Below, one piece after another: positions 8,608 to 16,680 of a DNA stretch of 29,119 bases. Both the position numbers and the translations under genes were made by a program. Source of the stretch: Aphodosoma sp044433285 (GTDB lineage: Bacteria > Bacteroidota > Bacteroidia > Bacteroidales > Paludibacteraceae). The DNA is taken from the NCBI GenBank assembly GCA_044433285.1, contig JAWXTU010000019.1, positions 1 through 29,119 on the forward strand, read 5' to 3'. Each line of letters starts with the position of its first letter. The stretch's first letter is position 1. A model generated the notes under the pieces. It searched no databases. It had not been told where the DNA came from and saw only the letters and a list, made by a program, of their open reading frames with translations.

Positions 8608-10308
8608 TTATTTATATAAATCTATATCTGCACGGTTAAAGTTATTAACAAATGAAGCATGTTTATCTACTTCAGCTTCAGCATAATTAATATAAGTTTT
8701 TGCTGACTTGCTAAATTGTTCATCACGAGTAGCATCAATAATCAATAGATATGACATTAAGATATGACCAGCCATTTCAACTAAACGACGAGCTACAAAA
8801 TCAAGATATTCTTGATCTTTTGTATCAACAATCATTGCAACTGCTTTCTCATATTTATTAGTCATTTCAATTAATCTAGTGCGAATTAAATCAAATTCAG
8901 GATTAATTGGTGTATTCTCGTAGACTTTGATCTGATTTAAGTAATTACCTGTGGTTACGTGACGTATTGCTGCAACAGTTTGTAATTGAGATGTTCCTTC
9001 GTAGATAGTAAGGATACGAGCATCACGATATAAACGTTCACAAGCATAATCTTTCATAAAACCAGAACCACCGTGTACTTGAATACAGTCGTAAGCATTT
9101 TGGTTTGCATACTCACTAGAGAACATTTTTAGCATTGGAGTAAATGCATCAGCCAAACGTTGGAATGCTTTATAATCTTGTTTTTCTTCTGGAGTAAGTT
9201 TGCGTTTTGCCTCAATAGCCTCATAAGATTTGTATACATCCACAAAACGAGTACATTCATACAAAAGAGCACGAGATGCATCAAGTTTAGCTTTAATCAT
9301 AGATACCAACTCAAAAACAGCAGGGAACTCTATAATTGCTTTACCAAATTGGCGACGATCTTTAGCATAAGCCAAAGCCTCTTCGTAAGCAGCTGCAGAT
9401 AGACCAACAGATTGAGCACCAACACCCAAACGTGCACCATTCATAAGAGACATCACATATTTGATAAGTCCCATACGGCGAGTACCAACAAGTTTTGCTG
9501 GAGCATTAGTAAATACCAACTCACAAGTTGGAGAGCCTTTAATACCAAGTTTATTCTCAATACGACGCACTTTCACTCTATCATCGTGCTTGTTATCACA
9601 AACGAAATAAGATAGACCACGACCATCATTTGAGCCCTCTTCCGAGCGAGCTAACACCAATTTAATTTGAGCATCACCATTTGTGATAAAACGCTTAACA
9701 CCATTAAGATACCACAAATCATCTTCCTCATTGTATGTAGCTTTTAATTGTACTGCTTGAAGGTCAGAACCAGCATCTGGCTCAGTCAAGTCCATAGAAC
9801 AAGTCTCACCCATTGCAACACGAGGTAAAAACTCAGCTTTAATCTCTTCAGATGCAAACTCATTAATAGTTTCGGCACAATCTTGTAGTCCCCAAATATT
9901 TGCAAATCCTGCATCTGCACGACTCACTAATTCAGCAGCCATTACATATGGCACCATAGAGAAATTTAATCCTCCATATTGGCGTGGTAATGACATACCA
10001 TATAAACCTGCTTTAGCAAGTGTATCATGATTTTGTTGAGTACCTCTAGCGTATTTTACTCTAACACCTACAACCTCAGGACCTTCATGGTCTACAGATT
10101 CTGCATTAGGTGCAATAATATCACCACAGATTTCACCTACTATTTCTAATATCTTATCATATGAATCTATCGCATCTTCAAAATCTTTAGGTGCATAGTC
10201 ATATTTATCTTTATCAGCAAAATTATCCTCTTTAAGAGCAACTATTTTTTGCATTAGTTCGTGACCCAATTGAAATTTTAGGGCAGAATCCTCTTTATAA
10301 AAATTCAT
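8608..10308 (-). CDS. Acyl-CoA dehydrogenase
   Basis: A 566-residue FAD-dependent acyl-CoA dehydrogenase that introduces a 2,3-double bond and passes electrons to ETF. After an N-terminal extension of about 50 residues come the ACAD N (about 50-165), middle (about 168-275; MDLTEPDAGSD at 172-182, KRFITNG at 205-211) and C-terminal helical (about 285-445) domains. DRRQFGK at 317-323 and IYEGTSQLQ at 435-443 place the catalytic base at Glu437. A C-terminal helical extension to 566 makes it longer than medium- or short-chain enzymes (about 380-400) and like the 560-600-residue FadE-like group. It lies 51 nt downstream of etfA, so the encoded ETF is its likely electron acceptor. Chain-length specificity cannot be read from the sequence. 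Confidence 0.94.
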   Translation of the reverse strand: MNFYKEDSALKFQLGHELMQKIVALKEDNFADKDKYDYAPKDFEDAIDSYDKILEIVGEICGDIIAPNAESVDHEGPEVVGVRVKYARGTQQNHDTLAKAGLYGMSLPRQYGGLNFSMVPYVMAAELVSRADAGFANIWGLQDCAETINEFASEEIKAEFLPRVAMGETCSMDLTEPDAGSDLQAVQLKATYNEEDDLWYLNGVKRFITNGDAQIKLVLARSEEGSNDGRGLSYFVCDNKHDDRVKVRRIENKLGIKGSPTCELVFTNAPAKLVGTRRMGLIKYVMSLMNGARLGVGAQSVGLSAAAYEEALAYAKDRRQFGKAIIEFPAVFELVSMIKAKLDASRALLYECTRFVDVYKSYEAIEAKRKLTPEEKQDYKAFQRLADAFTPMLKMFSSEYANQNAYDCIQVHGGSGFMKDYACERLYRDARILTIYEGTSQLQTVAAIRHVTTGNYLNQIKVYENTPINPEFDLIRTRLIEMTNKYEKAVAMIVDTKDQEYLDFVARRLVEMAGHILMSYLLIIDATRDEQFSKSAKTYINYAEAEVDKHASFVNNFNRADIDLYK

Positions 10309-10359
10309 AATAGTCTCTATTGTTAATGTTTGTATTTTATAATTATTTCAACACCTAAA

Positions 10360-11379
10360 TTACTTAGTGTTAGCCTTATAATATTTAATAAGTTTAGGTA
10401 CAACCTCTTCAACATTGCCAGTAATTACATAATCAGCAATAGCATTGATAGGAGCATTTGGGTCATTATTAATTGCAATAATAATCGAGCTCTCTTGCAT
10501 ACCAGCTATATGTTGGATTTGACCAGAAATACCACAAGCTATATAAAGTTTTGGACGAACTGTAAGACCTGTTTGTCCAATTTGGCGTTCGTGTTCACAA
10601 AAACCAGCATCAACGGCAGCACGAGAAGCACCAACTTCGCCACCAAGAACGGCAGCTAATTCATGCAACATATTAAATCCATCGGCACTTCCTACACCAT
10701 ATCCACCAGCAATAACAATTGGTGCGCCTTTAATGTTGAGTTTTGATTTCTCCATTTGGCGATCGATAATCTCAACCACAAAATCTTCATCACTCACATA
10801 TTGAGCAACATCAAGAGTACGAATTTCACCTTTATAGTTTGCATCTAGTATCTCTTTTTTCATAACACCCTCACGAACAGTTGCCATTTGAGGGCGACAG
10901 TCTGGATTAACAATAGTAGCAACAATGTTACCACCAAAAGCTGGGCGAATTTGATACAAAAGATTATCGTATACTTTATTATTCTTTTTGTCTTCGTATT
11001 GTCCAATTTCTAACATTGTACAATCGGCAGTAAGACCACTAAAAAGTGCAGATGAAACACGAGGACCTAAATCGCGACCTACCGAAGTAGCACCCATAAG
11101 AGCGATTTGAGGAGTCTCCTCTTTGAACAATTTAACAATAATATTAGTTACAGGAAGTGTAGTATAATATTTCAAGCGAGGATCTTCTGCAATTGTCAAT
11201 TTGTCTACTCCATAAGGAAACACTTGCGCAGCAATAGTTTCTAATCCATAGCCAATTGCGATAGCTTCAAGTTTACAACCTAAGTCATTAGCAAGAGTAC
11301 GTCCTTTGGTCAATAATTCTAAACTAACGTCAGCAACATGACCATCTTCTATTTCTAGATATACAAATATATTATTCAT
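10360..11379 (-). CDS. etfA: Electron transfer flavoprotein subunit alpha
   Basis: A 339-residue ETF alpha subunit that binds the redox-active FAD and carries electrons from acyl-CoA dehydrogenase. The C-terminal FAD domain (about 205-330) has the family signature LYIACGISGQIQHIAGM and the downstream IAINNDPNAPI block. The N-terminal domain is alpha/beta, and there is no N-terminal ferredoxin domain. It lies 36 nt after etfB and 51 nt before the dehydrogenase gene. Whether this ETF only transfers electrons or also bifurcates them to ferredoxin cannot be settled by eye. Confidence 0.95.
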   Translation of the reverse strand: MNNIFVYLEIEDGHVADVSLELLTKGRTLANDLGCKLEAIAIGYGLETIAAQVFPYGVDKLTIAEDPRLKYYTTLPVTNIIVKLFKEETPQIALMGATSVGRDLGPRVSSALFSGLTADCTMLEIGQYEDKKNNKVYDNLLYQIRPAFGGNIVATIVNPDCRPQMATVREGVMKKEILDANYKGEIRTLDVAQYVSDEDFVVEIIDRQMEKSKLNIKGAPIVIAGGYGVGSADGFNMLHELAAVLGGEVGASRAAVDAGFCEHERQIGQTGLTVRPKLYIACGISGQIQHIAGMQESSIIIAINNDPNAPINAIADYVITGNVEEVVPKLIKYYKANTK

Positions 11380-11415
11380 TTTGATAATAAGTTTAAAAGT
11401 TTTTACTATTTCTGC

Positions 11416-12291
11416 TTATCCAATAGTATGATTAACAATAAGTTCTTTCATTAAACCATCTATTTCTGCATCAGTAGGCTGTAAGCGTTTGCTCTCTTTA
11501 GCTGCAAAAACAACACTCTCAATCTGTTTCACCTTTGTAGGAGAACCAGTTAAGCCAAGCCATTGAATATCATGTTCGATATCATTAACACTCAACTCAT
11601 CTATTTTCAAATATGGTTTTGTATTAAACAAATCTGTATAATCTGCCCCTTTTTCTTGCACTTCAGAAACTGTTTTTGCAAATTTATATTTCATTGTAAG
11701 TTTTGCATGACGAGGACGACAATCTGGTGCTGAACCATTAACAGTTACGACCATAGGCAAGATACCTTTCACGATTTCAAAACCTCTTTCAAGACGACGT
11801 TTTACAGTAATTGCTTTATTTTCATCAACATCAACAATCTCCTCAGCATAAGTAATTTGAGGTAAACCTAATTTCTCTGCAACCTGAGGTCCTACTTGAG
11901 CAGTATCACCATCAATTGCTTGACGACCACATATAATAACATCAACAGCACCTATTCTGCGAAGGGCACAAGCCAAAGCATATGAAGTGGCAAGAGTATC
12001 AGAGCCTGCAAATTCGCGACCACTTAAAAGATAGCCGCCATCAGCACCGCGGAACATACTCTCTCTTATTATTTCGGCTGCACGTGATGGTCCCATTGTA
12101 AGGATATGAACTGTAGAGCCTGGATTATTTTCTTTTAAGCGAAGAGCTTGTTCTAATGCATTCAAGTCCTCTGGATTGTAGATTGCAGGAAGTGCTGCAC
12201 GATTTACTGTGCCATCTGCCTTCATTGCATCTTTACCAACATTTCTGGTATCTGGTACTTGTTTTGCAAGTACTACAATTTTTAAATTCAT
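11416..12291 (-). CDS. etfB: Electron transfer flavoprotein subunit beta
   Basis: A 291-residue ETF beta subunit, somewhat longer than the roughly 250 residues of simple ETF beta. Seen are the N-terminal KIVVLAKQVPDT block, a nucleotide-binding segment around VDVIICGRQAIDGDTAQVGP, and the ETF-beta signature region VKRRLERGFEIVKGILPMVV at about 163-182. It is the first gene of the etfB-etfA-acd operon. The leader of about 120 nt between promoter 12418-12447 and the ATG carries two facing copies of the palindromic repeat. Confidence 0.95.
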   Translation of the reverse strand: MNLKIVVLAKQVPDTRNVGKDAMKADGTVNRAALPAIYNPEDLNALEQALRLKENNPGSTVHILTMGPSRAAEIIRESMFRGADGGYLLSGREFAGSDTLATSYALACALRRIGAVDVIICGRQAIDGDTAQVGPQVAEKLGLPQITYAEEIVDVDENKAITVKRRLERGFEIVKGILPMVVTVNGSAPDCRPRHAKLTMKYKFAKTVSEVQEKGADYTDLFNTKPYLKIDELSVNDIEHDIQWLGLTGSPTKVKQIESVVFAAKESKRLQPTDAEIDGLMKELIVNHTIG

Positions 12292-12304
12292 AATTCTAAT
12301 TTGT

Positions 12305-12389
12305 TTTAGGGGATTTCTAAAAACCTGTTTTAGCTCCCTTTTTATTAGTTTAATTTTATGTTCGGAGAAATTTTTAAAGAAGTCCCCCT
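12305..12389 (-). repeat. Inverted pair of repeat copies forming a potential hairpin in the etfB leader
   Basis: The proximal copy TTTAGAAATCCCCTAAA (minus strand, 12321-12305) is 13 nt before the etfB ATG. The distal copy reads AGGGGGACTTCTTTAAAAA on the minus strand (12389-12371). They face each other, so the etfB transcript can form a stem pairing GGGGA.TTCT..AAAAA with TTTTT.AGAA.TCCCC around a loop of about 47 nt. It lies downstream of the promoter and therefore inside the 5' UTR. Confidence 0.55.
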
Positions 12390-12417
12390 ATATTTACTAT
12401 TGTTTACAAATCGACTG

Positions 12418-12447
12418 CAAAATTACTCAAAAATATTGGAAAAACAA
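12418..12447 (-). promoter_or_regulatory. Bacteroidetes-type promoter for etfBA-acd
   Basis: On the minus strand TTG (12447-12445), a 19-nt spacer and TAATTTTG (12425-12418). Predicted transcription start is about 12410, giving a leader of roughly 120 nt before the etfB ATG at 12291. Confidence 0.65.
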
Positions 12448-12487
12448 TGATTTTATTAAACAATTTCTGTTTTCAGAATATTTTGTG

Positions 12488-12495
12488 TAACTTTG
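12488..12495 (+). promoter_or_regulatory. -7 element for the methyltransferase gene
   Basis: TAACTTTG, a perfect -7 box, lies 24 nt before the ATG at 12520. No TTG is present at the expected 19-21 nt upstream, so the -33 half is weak. The element overlaps a possible TTG start at 12493, which argues against that start. Confidence 0.55.
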
Positions 12496-12519
12496 TACGA
12501 TAAAATATTTAAGATAAAG

Positions 12520-13716
12520 ATGACAAATAAAGCAACACAAGAGTTTATAAACCAACATATTAAAAACAATGTCAAAGAATTAGCTTTCAAGAAACACTCT
12601 TCAGATATTGATTTACAATATGCCCTTACTCAAATATCAGCATTTCAAATTATATCAAAAAAAGTACCCTCTTGGCAGGTTTTTAGTAACCTAATTTTCC
12701 CTAAACATCTATCATTAGAGCAAGCATCTAGTGAATATACTGCAAAACTAAAAGCAGAAATCATAGAAGAAAGATTGGATATAAACAATTTTAAAATGGT
12801 AGATTTAACAGGTGGATTAGGTATTGATTGCTATTTTATGTCGAGAAATGCCAGCGAAACCCATTATGTAGAGCTAAATTCAGATTTAACCACTATCGCT
12901 AAAAATAATTTTAATGTTTTAAATAGAGATATTAATATTCACAATGTATCGTCTGAAGAATTTTTGTCAAACAACAATTCACATTTTCACCTTATATATA
13001 TTGATCCTGCCAGACGAGCCGAATCTGGCAAAAAACTGGTCTCTATTTCGGACTGTTCCCCAAATATTATTGAGATAGAGGATTTATTATGGAAAACTAC
13101 TGATATGGTAATGGTAAAGCTCTCACCAATGTTGGATATATCTCTAGCTATAAAAGAGTTGAATCACATTTCAGAGTTATTTGTTATATCACATAACAAT
13201 GAATGTAAAGAGCTAATTTTTATACTTCGTAAAGTATATAAAGATGCACCGAAAATCTCTGCAATAAATATAAACAGCAAAGGAGAATACTCTCAGATAG
13301 TAAGTGCTACAAGAGATGAAGAAAATAGTTGCATACCAATTATTGCTCAAGAGATAAAAGAGTATCTTTATGAACCGTACGCATCAGTTTTAAAGGCAGG
13401 ATTATACAAAACGGTATCAACTACATATAATATTGAAAAATTGCACGTAAGCTCACATTTATACACTAGTTCTACTCTATTACCTGAGTTCCCTGGTCGC
13501 AAATTCAAAATTACAAAAACAGTGATATTTAATAACTCTAACATTAAATCTATATCAAAAGAGATACCAAAAGCTAATATCACCACTCGCAACTTTCCAT
13601 TATCAGTAGATGAGTTGCGCAAAAAAACAAAAATAAAGGATGGAGGCAATATTTACATCTTTGCGACAACTATTTCTACTGATAAAATTCTAATAATTTG
13701 TGAGTCTTATGCTTAA
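12520..13716 (+). CDS. Class I SAM-dependent methyltransferase with THUMP-like C-terminal domain (PG_1098 family)
   Basis: A 398-residue protein from the ATG at 12520; the in-frame TTG at 12493 lies in the promoter box. Domains are an N-terminal helical part (1-85), a Rossmann methyltransferase domain with SAM-binding motif I VDLTGGLGID at 94-103, acidic YVELN at 116-120 and motif IV IDPARR at 161-166, then a ferredoxin-like region, then a THUMP-like C-terminal domain (about 320-395) with KANITTRNFPLSV and KDGGNIYIFATT. This order is that of the P. gingivalis PG_1098-type family. The THUMP-like domain and DPxR motif suggest an RNA substrate (tRNA or rRNA), but the modified base is not known to me. 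It is a single gene, divergent from etfB. Confidence 0.85.
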   Translation: MTNKATQEFINQHIKNNVKELAFKKHSSDIDLQYALTQISAFQIISKKVPSWQVFSNLIFPKHLSLEQASSEYTAKLKAEIIEERLDINNFKMVDLTGGLGIDCYFMSRNASETHYVELNSDLTTIAKNNFNVLNRDINIHNVSSEEFLSNNNSHFHLIYIDPARRAESGKKLVSISDCSPNIIEIEDLLWKTTDMVMVKLSPMLDISLAIKELNHISELFVISHNNECKELIFILRKVYKDAPKISAININSKGEYSQIVSATRDEENSCIPIIAQEIKEYLYEPYASVLKAGLYKTVSTTYNIEKLHVSSHLYTSSTLLPEFPGRKFKITKTVIFNNSNIKSISKEIPKANITTRNFPLSVDELRKKTKIKDGGNIYIFATTISTDKILIICESYA

Positions 13717-13739
13717 AGGAGACTCTTAAAACTCCCCTT
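13717..13739. repeat. Degenerate palindromic repeat after the methyltransferase gene
   Basis: Directly after the stop codon, AGGAGACTCTTAAAACTCCC and the following CTT form an imperfect palindrome that resembles the GGGGACTTCTAAAAACT repeat found elsewhere in the window. No U-run follows, so it is not a clear terminator. Confidence 0.35.
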
Positions 13740-13809
13740 AATTGATACCAATAACTCAACCAAAAACATATTTTCACAAAAAGATACCTATTTATTAAAA
13801 TATTATTTG

Positions 13810-13817
13810 TAAATTTG
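13810..13817 (+). promoter_or_regulatory. Possible -7 element for the DUF349 gene
   Basis: TAAATTTG fits the TAnnTTTG box and is 65 nt before the ATG at 13883. No TTG is seen at the proper -33 spacing. The leader after it holds two copies of TTTGAAAAGTT and a small TCTCC/GGAGA stem (about 13852-13866). Confidence 0.35.
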
Positions 13818-13882
13818 CCCTGTTATTTGAAAAGTTCACTCTCCCGATATAGTGGAGACTAATTAAAAATTTGAAAAGTTTT

Positions 13883-15631
13883 ATGGAATCACAAGAACCT
13901 AAAATCCAAGAAAGCAGTATCGACATTACTAAATTGTCTGAAATGAATCAAGTTGACCTTATTACAACACTACAAGAATTACTTGATAATGAGCCAATTG
14001 AAACAATCAGAGATACTGTTGAGGTTATCAAACAATTGTTTTATAAAAAGCAACAACAGGAACAGTTAGAAATTGAAGAACAACCTGAAATTGAAAATAT
14101 TGAAACAGAAAATGATGCTCCAGAGACAACAGAAGAGGTTGTTGTGAATGATGAAATTACCACTGAAAATGATGAAAAAATCAATTTAGCAGCGGAATTT
14201 AAATCTATACTTGCTATATATCGTGCCAAAAAAGCTGAATATAACGAGAAAATTGCCGCTATTCAAGAAGAAAATTATTCAAAAAAACGAGAAATTATCA
14301 CACAACTTGAACAATTAGTTAGCTCTGAAAATGATCTATCTGAAACCATCAACTCTTTCCGCAATCTACAAACTCAATGGAGAGAAATAGGTCAAGTACC
14401 AGCAACCCAAGCCACTGATTTATGGAAAGACTACAACCATTATCAAGAGCAGTTTTATGACTTAATAAAAATAAATGCAGCCTTACGCGAATATGATTTC
14501 AAAAAGAATTTAGAGGCAAAAAATGATCTTATTGCTCAAGCAGAAGTTTTAAGTAATGCCGACGATGTGGTTTTGGCATTCCAAAAACTACAAAAATTGC
14601 ATGATGAATGGAGAGAAATTGGACCTGTTGATCGTGAAATACGTGAGGAGATTTGGGCTAAGTTTAAAGATATCTCATCTGTCATAAACAAAAAACATCA
14701 AGCATATTTTGAAGATTTAAAAGAACAAGAGGCTAAACTAACAGCTGAAAAAGAAGCAATATGCACATTTGTAGAAACAATTGATTTTGAATCTCTTAAA
14801 TCATACAAAGATTGGGATGAAAAGACTAAAGAAGTGGTTTCTCACCACGATAGTTTTAAATCTAACTCATACATAGAGCGCAGAGTTAACACAAAAATGT
14901 ATAAACGTTTCCGTGTTGCTTGCGATAAGTTTTTTGAAGAAAAAAATAATTTCTACAAAGCTATAAAAGAGACATTAAGTGCAAATTTAGAGAAGAAGCG
15001 TTTATTGGTAGAAAAAGCTCAACAGTTGCAAAATAGCACTGAATGGCGTAGTACTACTGAAAAACTTATTGCACTACAAAAAGAGTGGAAAACAATTGGT
15101 CCTACACCTAAGAAAAGTAGTGATGCGATATGGGCAAAATTTGTGGCTGCTTGTGATAAATTCTTTGCACAAAAAGAGGCTAATTTCAAAACTAAAAAGA
15201 CAGAAGAACAAGAAAATCTTCGTTTGAAACTCGAAGCAATAGAAGCTATTAACAATTATGAATTCATAGGTAATGATGAAGAAGATTTCGCTACTCTTCG
15301 CAAATTATCTGATCAATTTCTTGCTGTTGGACATATACCATTTAAAGAAAAAGATAAAGTGTATAATGCTTATAAAGAGGCATCTAACAAACAATTTAGC
15401 AAACTACGCTCAAAAAGACGCACAGCTCAACTATCGTTTAATGGAGATAGAAATAAACTTATGCGTCAATATGATTTACTAAAACAACAGATTGCCACAT
15501 ACGAAAATAATATTGGTTTTTTCAGCAACAATAAAAAATCAAACAATATGGTAAAAGAGTTTGAACGTAAGATAGAAAATCTCAAACAAGATCTATCTAT
15601 TATTGTTGAACAAATTAAAGGGGACTTCTAA
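13883..15631 (+). CDS. DUF349 repeat protein
   Basis: A 582-residue, largely helical and charged cytoplasmic protein from the ATG at 13883; an in-frame TTG 12 nt earlier is less likely. The N-terminal part (about 1-100) is acidic and low in complexity. From about residue 135 there are five DUF349 repeats of roughly 75 residues, recognisable by WREIGQVP, WREIGPVD, a degenerate copy near YKDWDEKTKE, WKTIGPTP and FLAVGHIP, each followed by a W/Y..F helix. The C-terminus is a coiled coil. DUF349 proteins are common in Bacteroidetes and their role is not established to my knowledge. The final codons Lys-Gly-Asp-Phe-stop are part of a palindromic repeat copy (15616-15632), so the reading frame appears to end inside the repeat. 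Confidence 0.88.
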   Translation: MESQEPKIQESSIDITKLSEMNQVDLITTLQELLDNEPIETIRDTVEVIKQLFYKKQQQEQLEIEEQPEIENIETENDAPETTEEVVVNDEITTENDEKINLAAEFKSILAIYRAKKAEYNEKIAAIQEENYSKKREIITQLEQLVSSENDLSETINSFRNLQTQWREIGQVPATQATDLWKDYNHYQEQFYDLIKINAALREYDFKKNLEAKNDLIAQAEVLSNADDVVLAFQKLQKLHDEWREIGPVDREIREEIWAKFKDISSVINKKHQAYFEDLKEQEAKLTAEKEAICTFVETIDFESLKSYKDWDEKTKEVVSHHDSFKSNSYIERRVNTKMYKRFRVACDKFFEEKNNFYKAIKETLSANLEKKRLLVEKAQQLQNSTEWRSTTEKLIALQKEWKTIGPTPKKSSDAIWAKFVAACDKFFAQKEANFKTKKTEEQENLRLKLEAIEAINNYEFIGNDEEDFATLRKLSDQFLAVGHIPFKEKDKVYNAYKEASNKQFSKLRSKRRTAQLSFNGDRNKLMRQYDLLKQQIATYENNIGFFSNNKKSNNMVKEFERKIENLKQDLSIIVEQIKGDF

Positions 15632-15826
15632 AAACTGCTTTGCAGAAATTTTTGAAAAATTATTAGAACTATTTTGACTAGCATATCACGAGTTTAGCGG
15701 GATAAATGAGTGATATAAAGAGGTAAAATAGGCTAATAAGAATCAAAAATATCGCAAAAGAATAGTTTTGGGTCTCATTTTATAAATTTAATTTTTTTCA
15801 TCGGGGAGTTTTAGAAGTCCCCTAAA
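15616..15826. repeat. Inverted-repeat-bounded intergenic element upstream of panB
   Basis: The outer arms are AGGGGACTTCTAAAAACT (15619-15636) and AGTTTTAGAAGTCCCCT (15807-15823), near-perfect inverted copies. Inside, CTATTTT (15669-15675) pairs with AAAATAG (15725-15731), and ATATCAC (15683-15689) pairs with GTGATAT (15710-15716) around a 20-nt loop. CTGC/GCAG (15635-15645) and AATTTTT/AAAAATT (about 15648-15662) are smaller local palindromes near the left arm. No open reading frame of note lies inside. TAGTTTTG (15763-15770) could be a -7 box for panB but lacks a spaced TTG. It could be a MITE-like element or a structured leader RNA. Confidence 0.5.
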
Positions 15827-15846
15827 GAAACCGACAAAGAAAAATA

Positions 15847-16668
15847 ATGTCAGTACATAACGTAGAAGATGCCAGAAAAGTAACCACTCACAGATTAAGT
15901 GAGATGAAGTTGCGTGGCGAAAAGATAAGTATGATTACATCATACGACTATACAATGGCAGCTATTGTAGATGAGGCTGGAGTTGATGTTATATTAGTAG
16001 GCGATTCTGCATCTAATGTAATGGCAGGTAACCTTACTACTCTACCTATCACATTAAACCAGATGATCTATCACGGTAAATCTGTAACTAAAGCTGTCAA
16101 ACGAGCTCTTGTTGTGGTGGATATGCCATTTGGTAGTTACCAAATCAGTGGTAATGAAGCAGTGCGCAATGCCATTGAGATGATGAAAATTACACACGCA
16201 GATGCTTTAAAAGTAGAAGGCGGAATTGAAATCATTGAGGCTATAAAAAAGATAATTGCTGCAGGTATCCCTATAATGGGGCACTTAGGATTAATGCCAC
16301 AATCGATAAATAAATATGGCACATATAATGTAAGAGCAAAATCTGAAGAGGAGGCAGAAAAACTTATCTCAGATGCAAAGGCGTTGGAAAAAGTTGGTTG
16401 TTTTGCAATTGTACTTGAAAAAATCCCTGCTGAATTAGCAAAACGAGTTGCAAACGAGATAAAAATACCAATTATTGGTATTGGAGCAGGAATGCACGTT
16501 GATGGTCAGGTGCTTGTGCTGCATGATATGCTAGGTATGACTAAATCATTCTCGCCTAGATTTTTGCGCAGATATGCCGATTTAAATACAATTATTAATG
16601 AAGCAGTAACGCATTATGTGAGCGATGTTAAAGAGGGTGCATTTCCAAATGCTAGTGAACAGTATTAA
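15847..16668 (+). CDS. panB: 3-methyl-2-oxobutanoate hydroxymethyltransferase
   Basis: A 273-residue TIM-barrel enzyme that adds a hydroxymethyl group from methylenetetrahydrofolate to 2-oxoisovalerate, giving ketopantoate, the first committed step of pantothenate and CoA synthesis. Metal ligands are seen at Asp53 (VGDS), Asp92 (VDMPFG) and Glu124 (KVEGG). The catalytic Glu191 is in VLEKIP, and the GIGAG block is at 211-215. Length and motifs are normal. The ATG is 20 nt after the right arm of the inverted-repeat element. No panC, panD or panE is adjacent. The 3' end overlaps convergent comEC by 17 nt. Confidence 0.97.
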   Translation: MSVHNVEDARKVTTHRLSEMKLRGEKISMITSYDYTMAAIVDEAGVDVILVGDSASNVMAGNLTTLPITLNQMIYHGKSVTKAVKRALVVVDMPFGSYQISGNEAVRNAIEMMKITHADALKVEGGIEIIEAIKKIIAAGIPIMGHLGLMPQSINKYGTYNVRAKSEEEAEKLISDAKALEKVGCFAIVLEKIPAELAKRVANEIKIPIIGIGAGMHVDGQVLVLHDMLGMTKSFSPRFLRRYADLNTIINEAVTHYVSDVKEGAFPNASEQY

Positions 16669-16680
16669 TAAATGCACCTT
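16634..16680. other. Stem-loop across the convergent panB/comEC 3' ends
   Basis: GGTGCATTT (16636-16644) and AAATGCACC (16670-16678) are a perfect 9-bp inverted repeat, extendable by a G-U and an A-T pair, with a 25-nt loop. It spans both stop codons. No U-run follows on either strand, so it is not a standard intrinsic terminator, but it is the only obvious structure where the two transcripts collide. Each arm encodes Gly-Ala-Phe in its own gene. Confidence 0.5.

Noticed and set aside
12493..12519. TTG start for the methyltransferase gene
   Set aside because: It overlaps the TAACTTTG promoter box; the ATG at 12520 is better placed.
13871..13882. TTG start for the DUF349 gene
   Set aside because: The ATG four codons later begins a typical N-terminus; the extra residues match no domain.
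15632..15846. Known pan-motif RNA before panB
   Set aside because: The region is dominated by the dispersed repeat and nested AT-rich pairs; I could not match the described bulged-hairpin motif, and that motif is not one I associate with Bacteroidetes.
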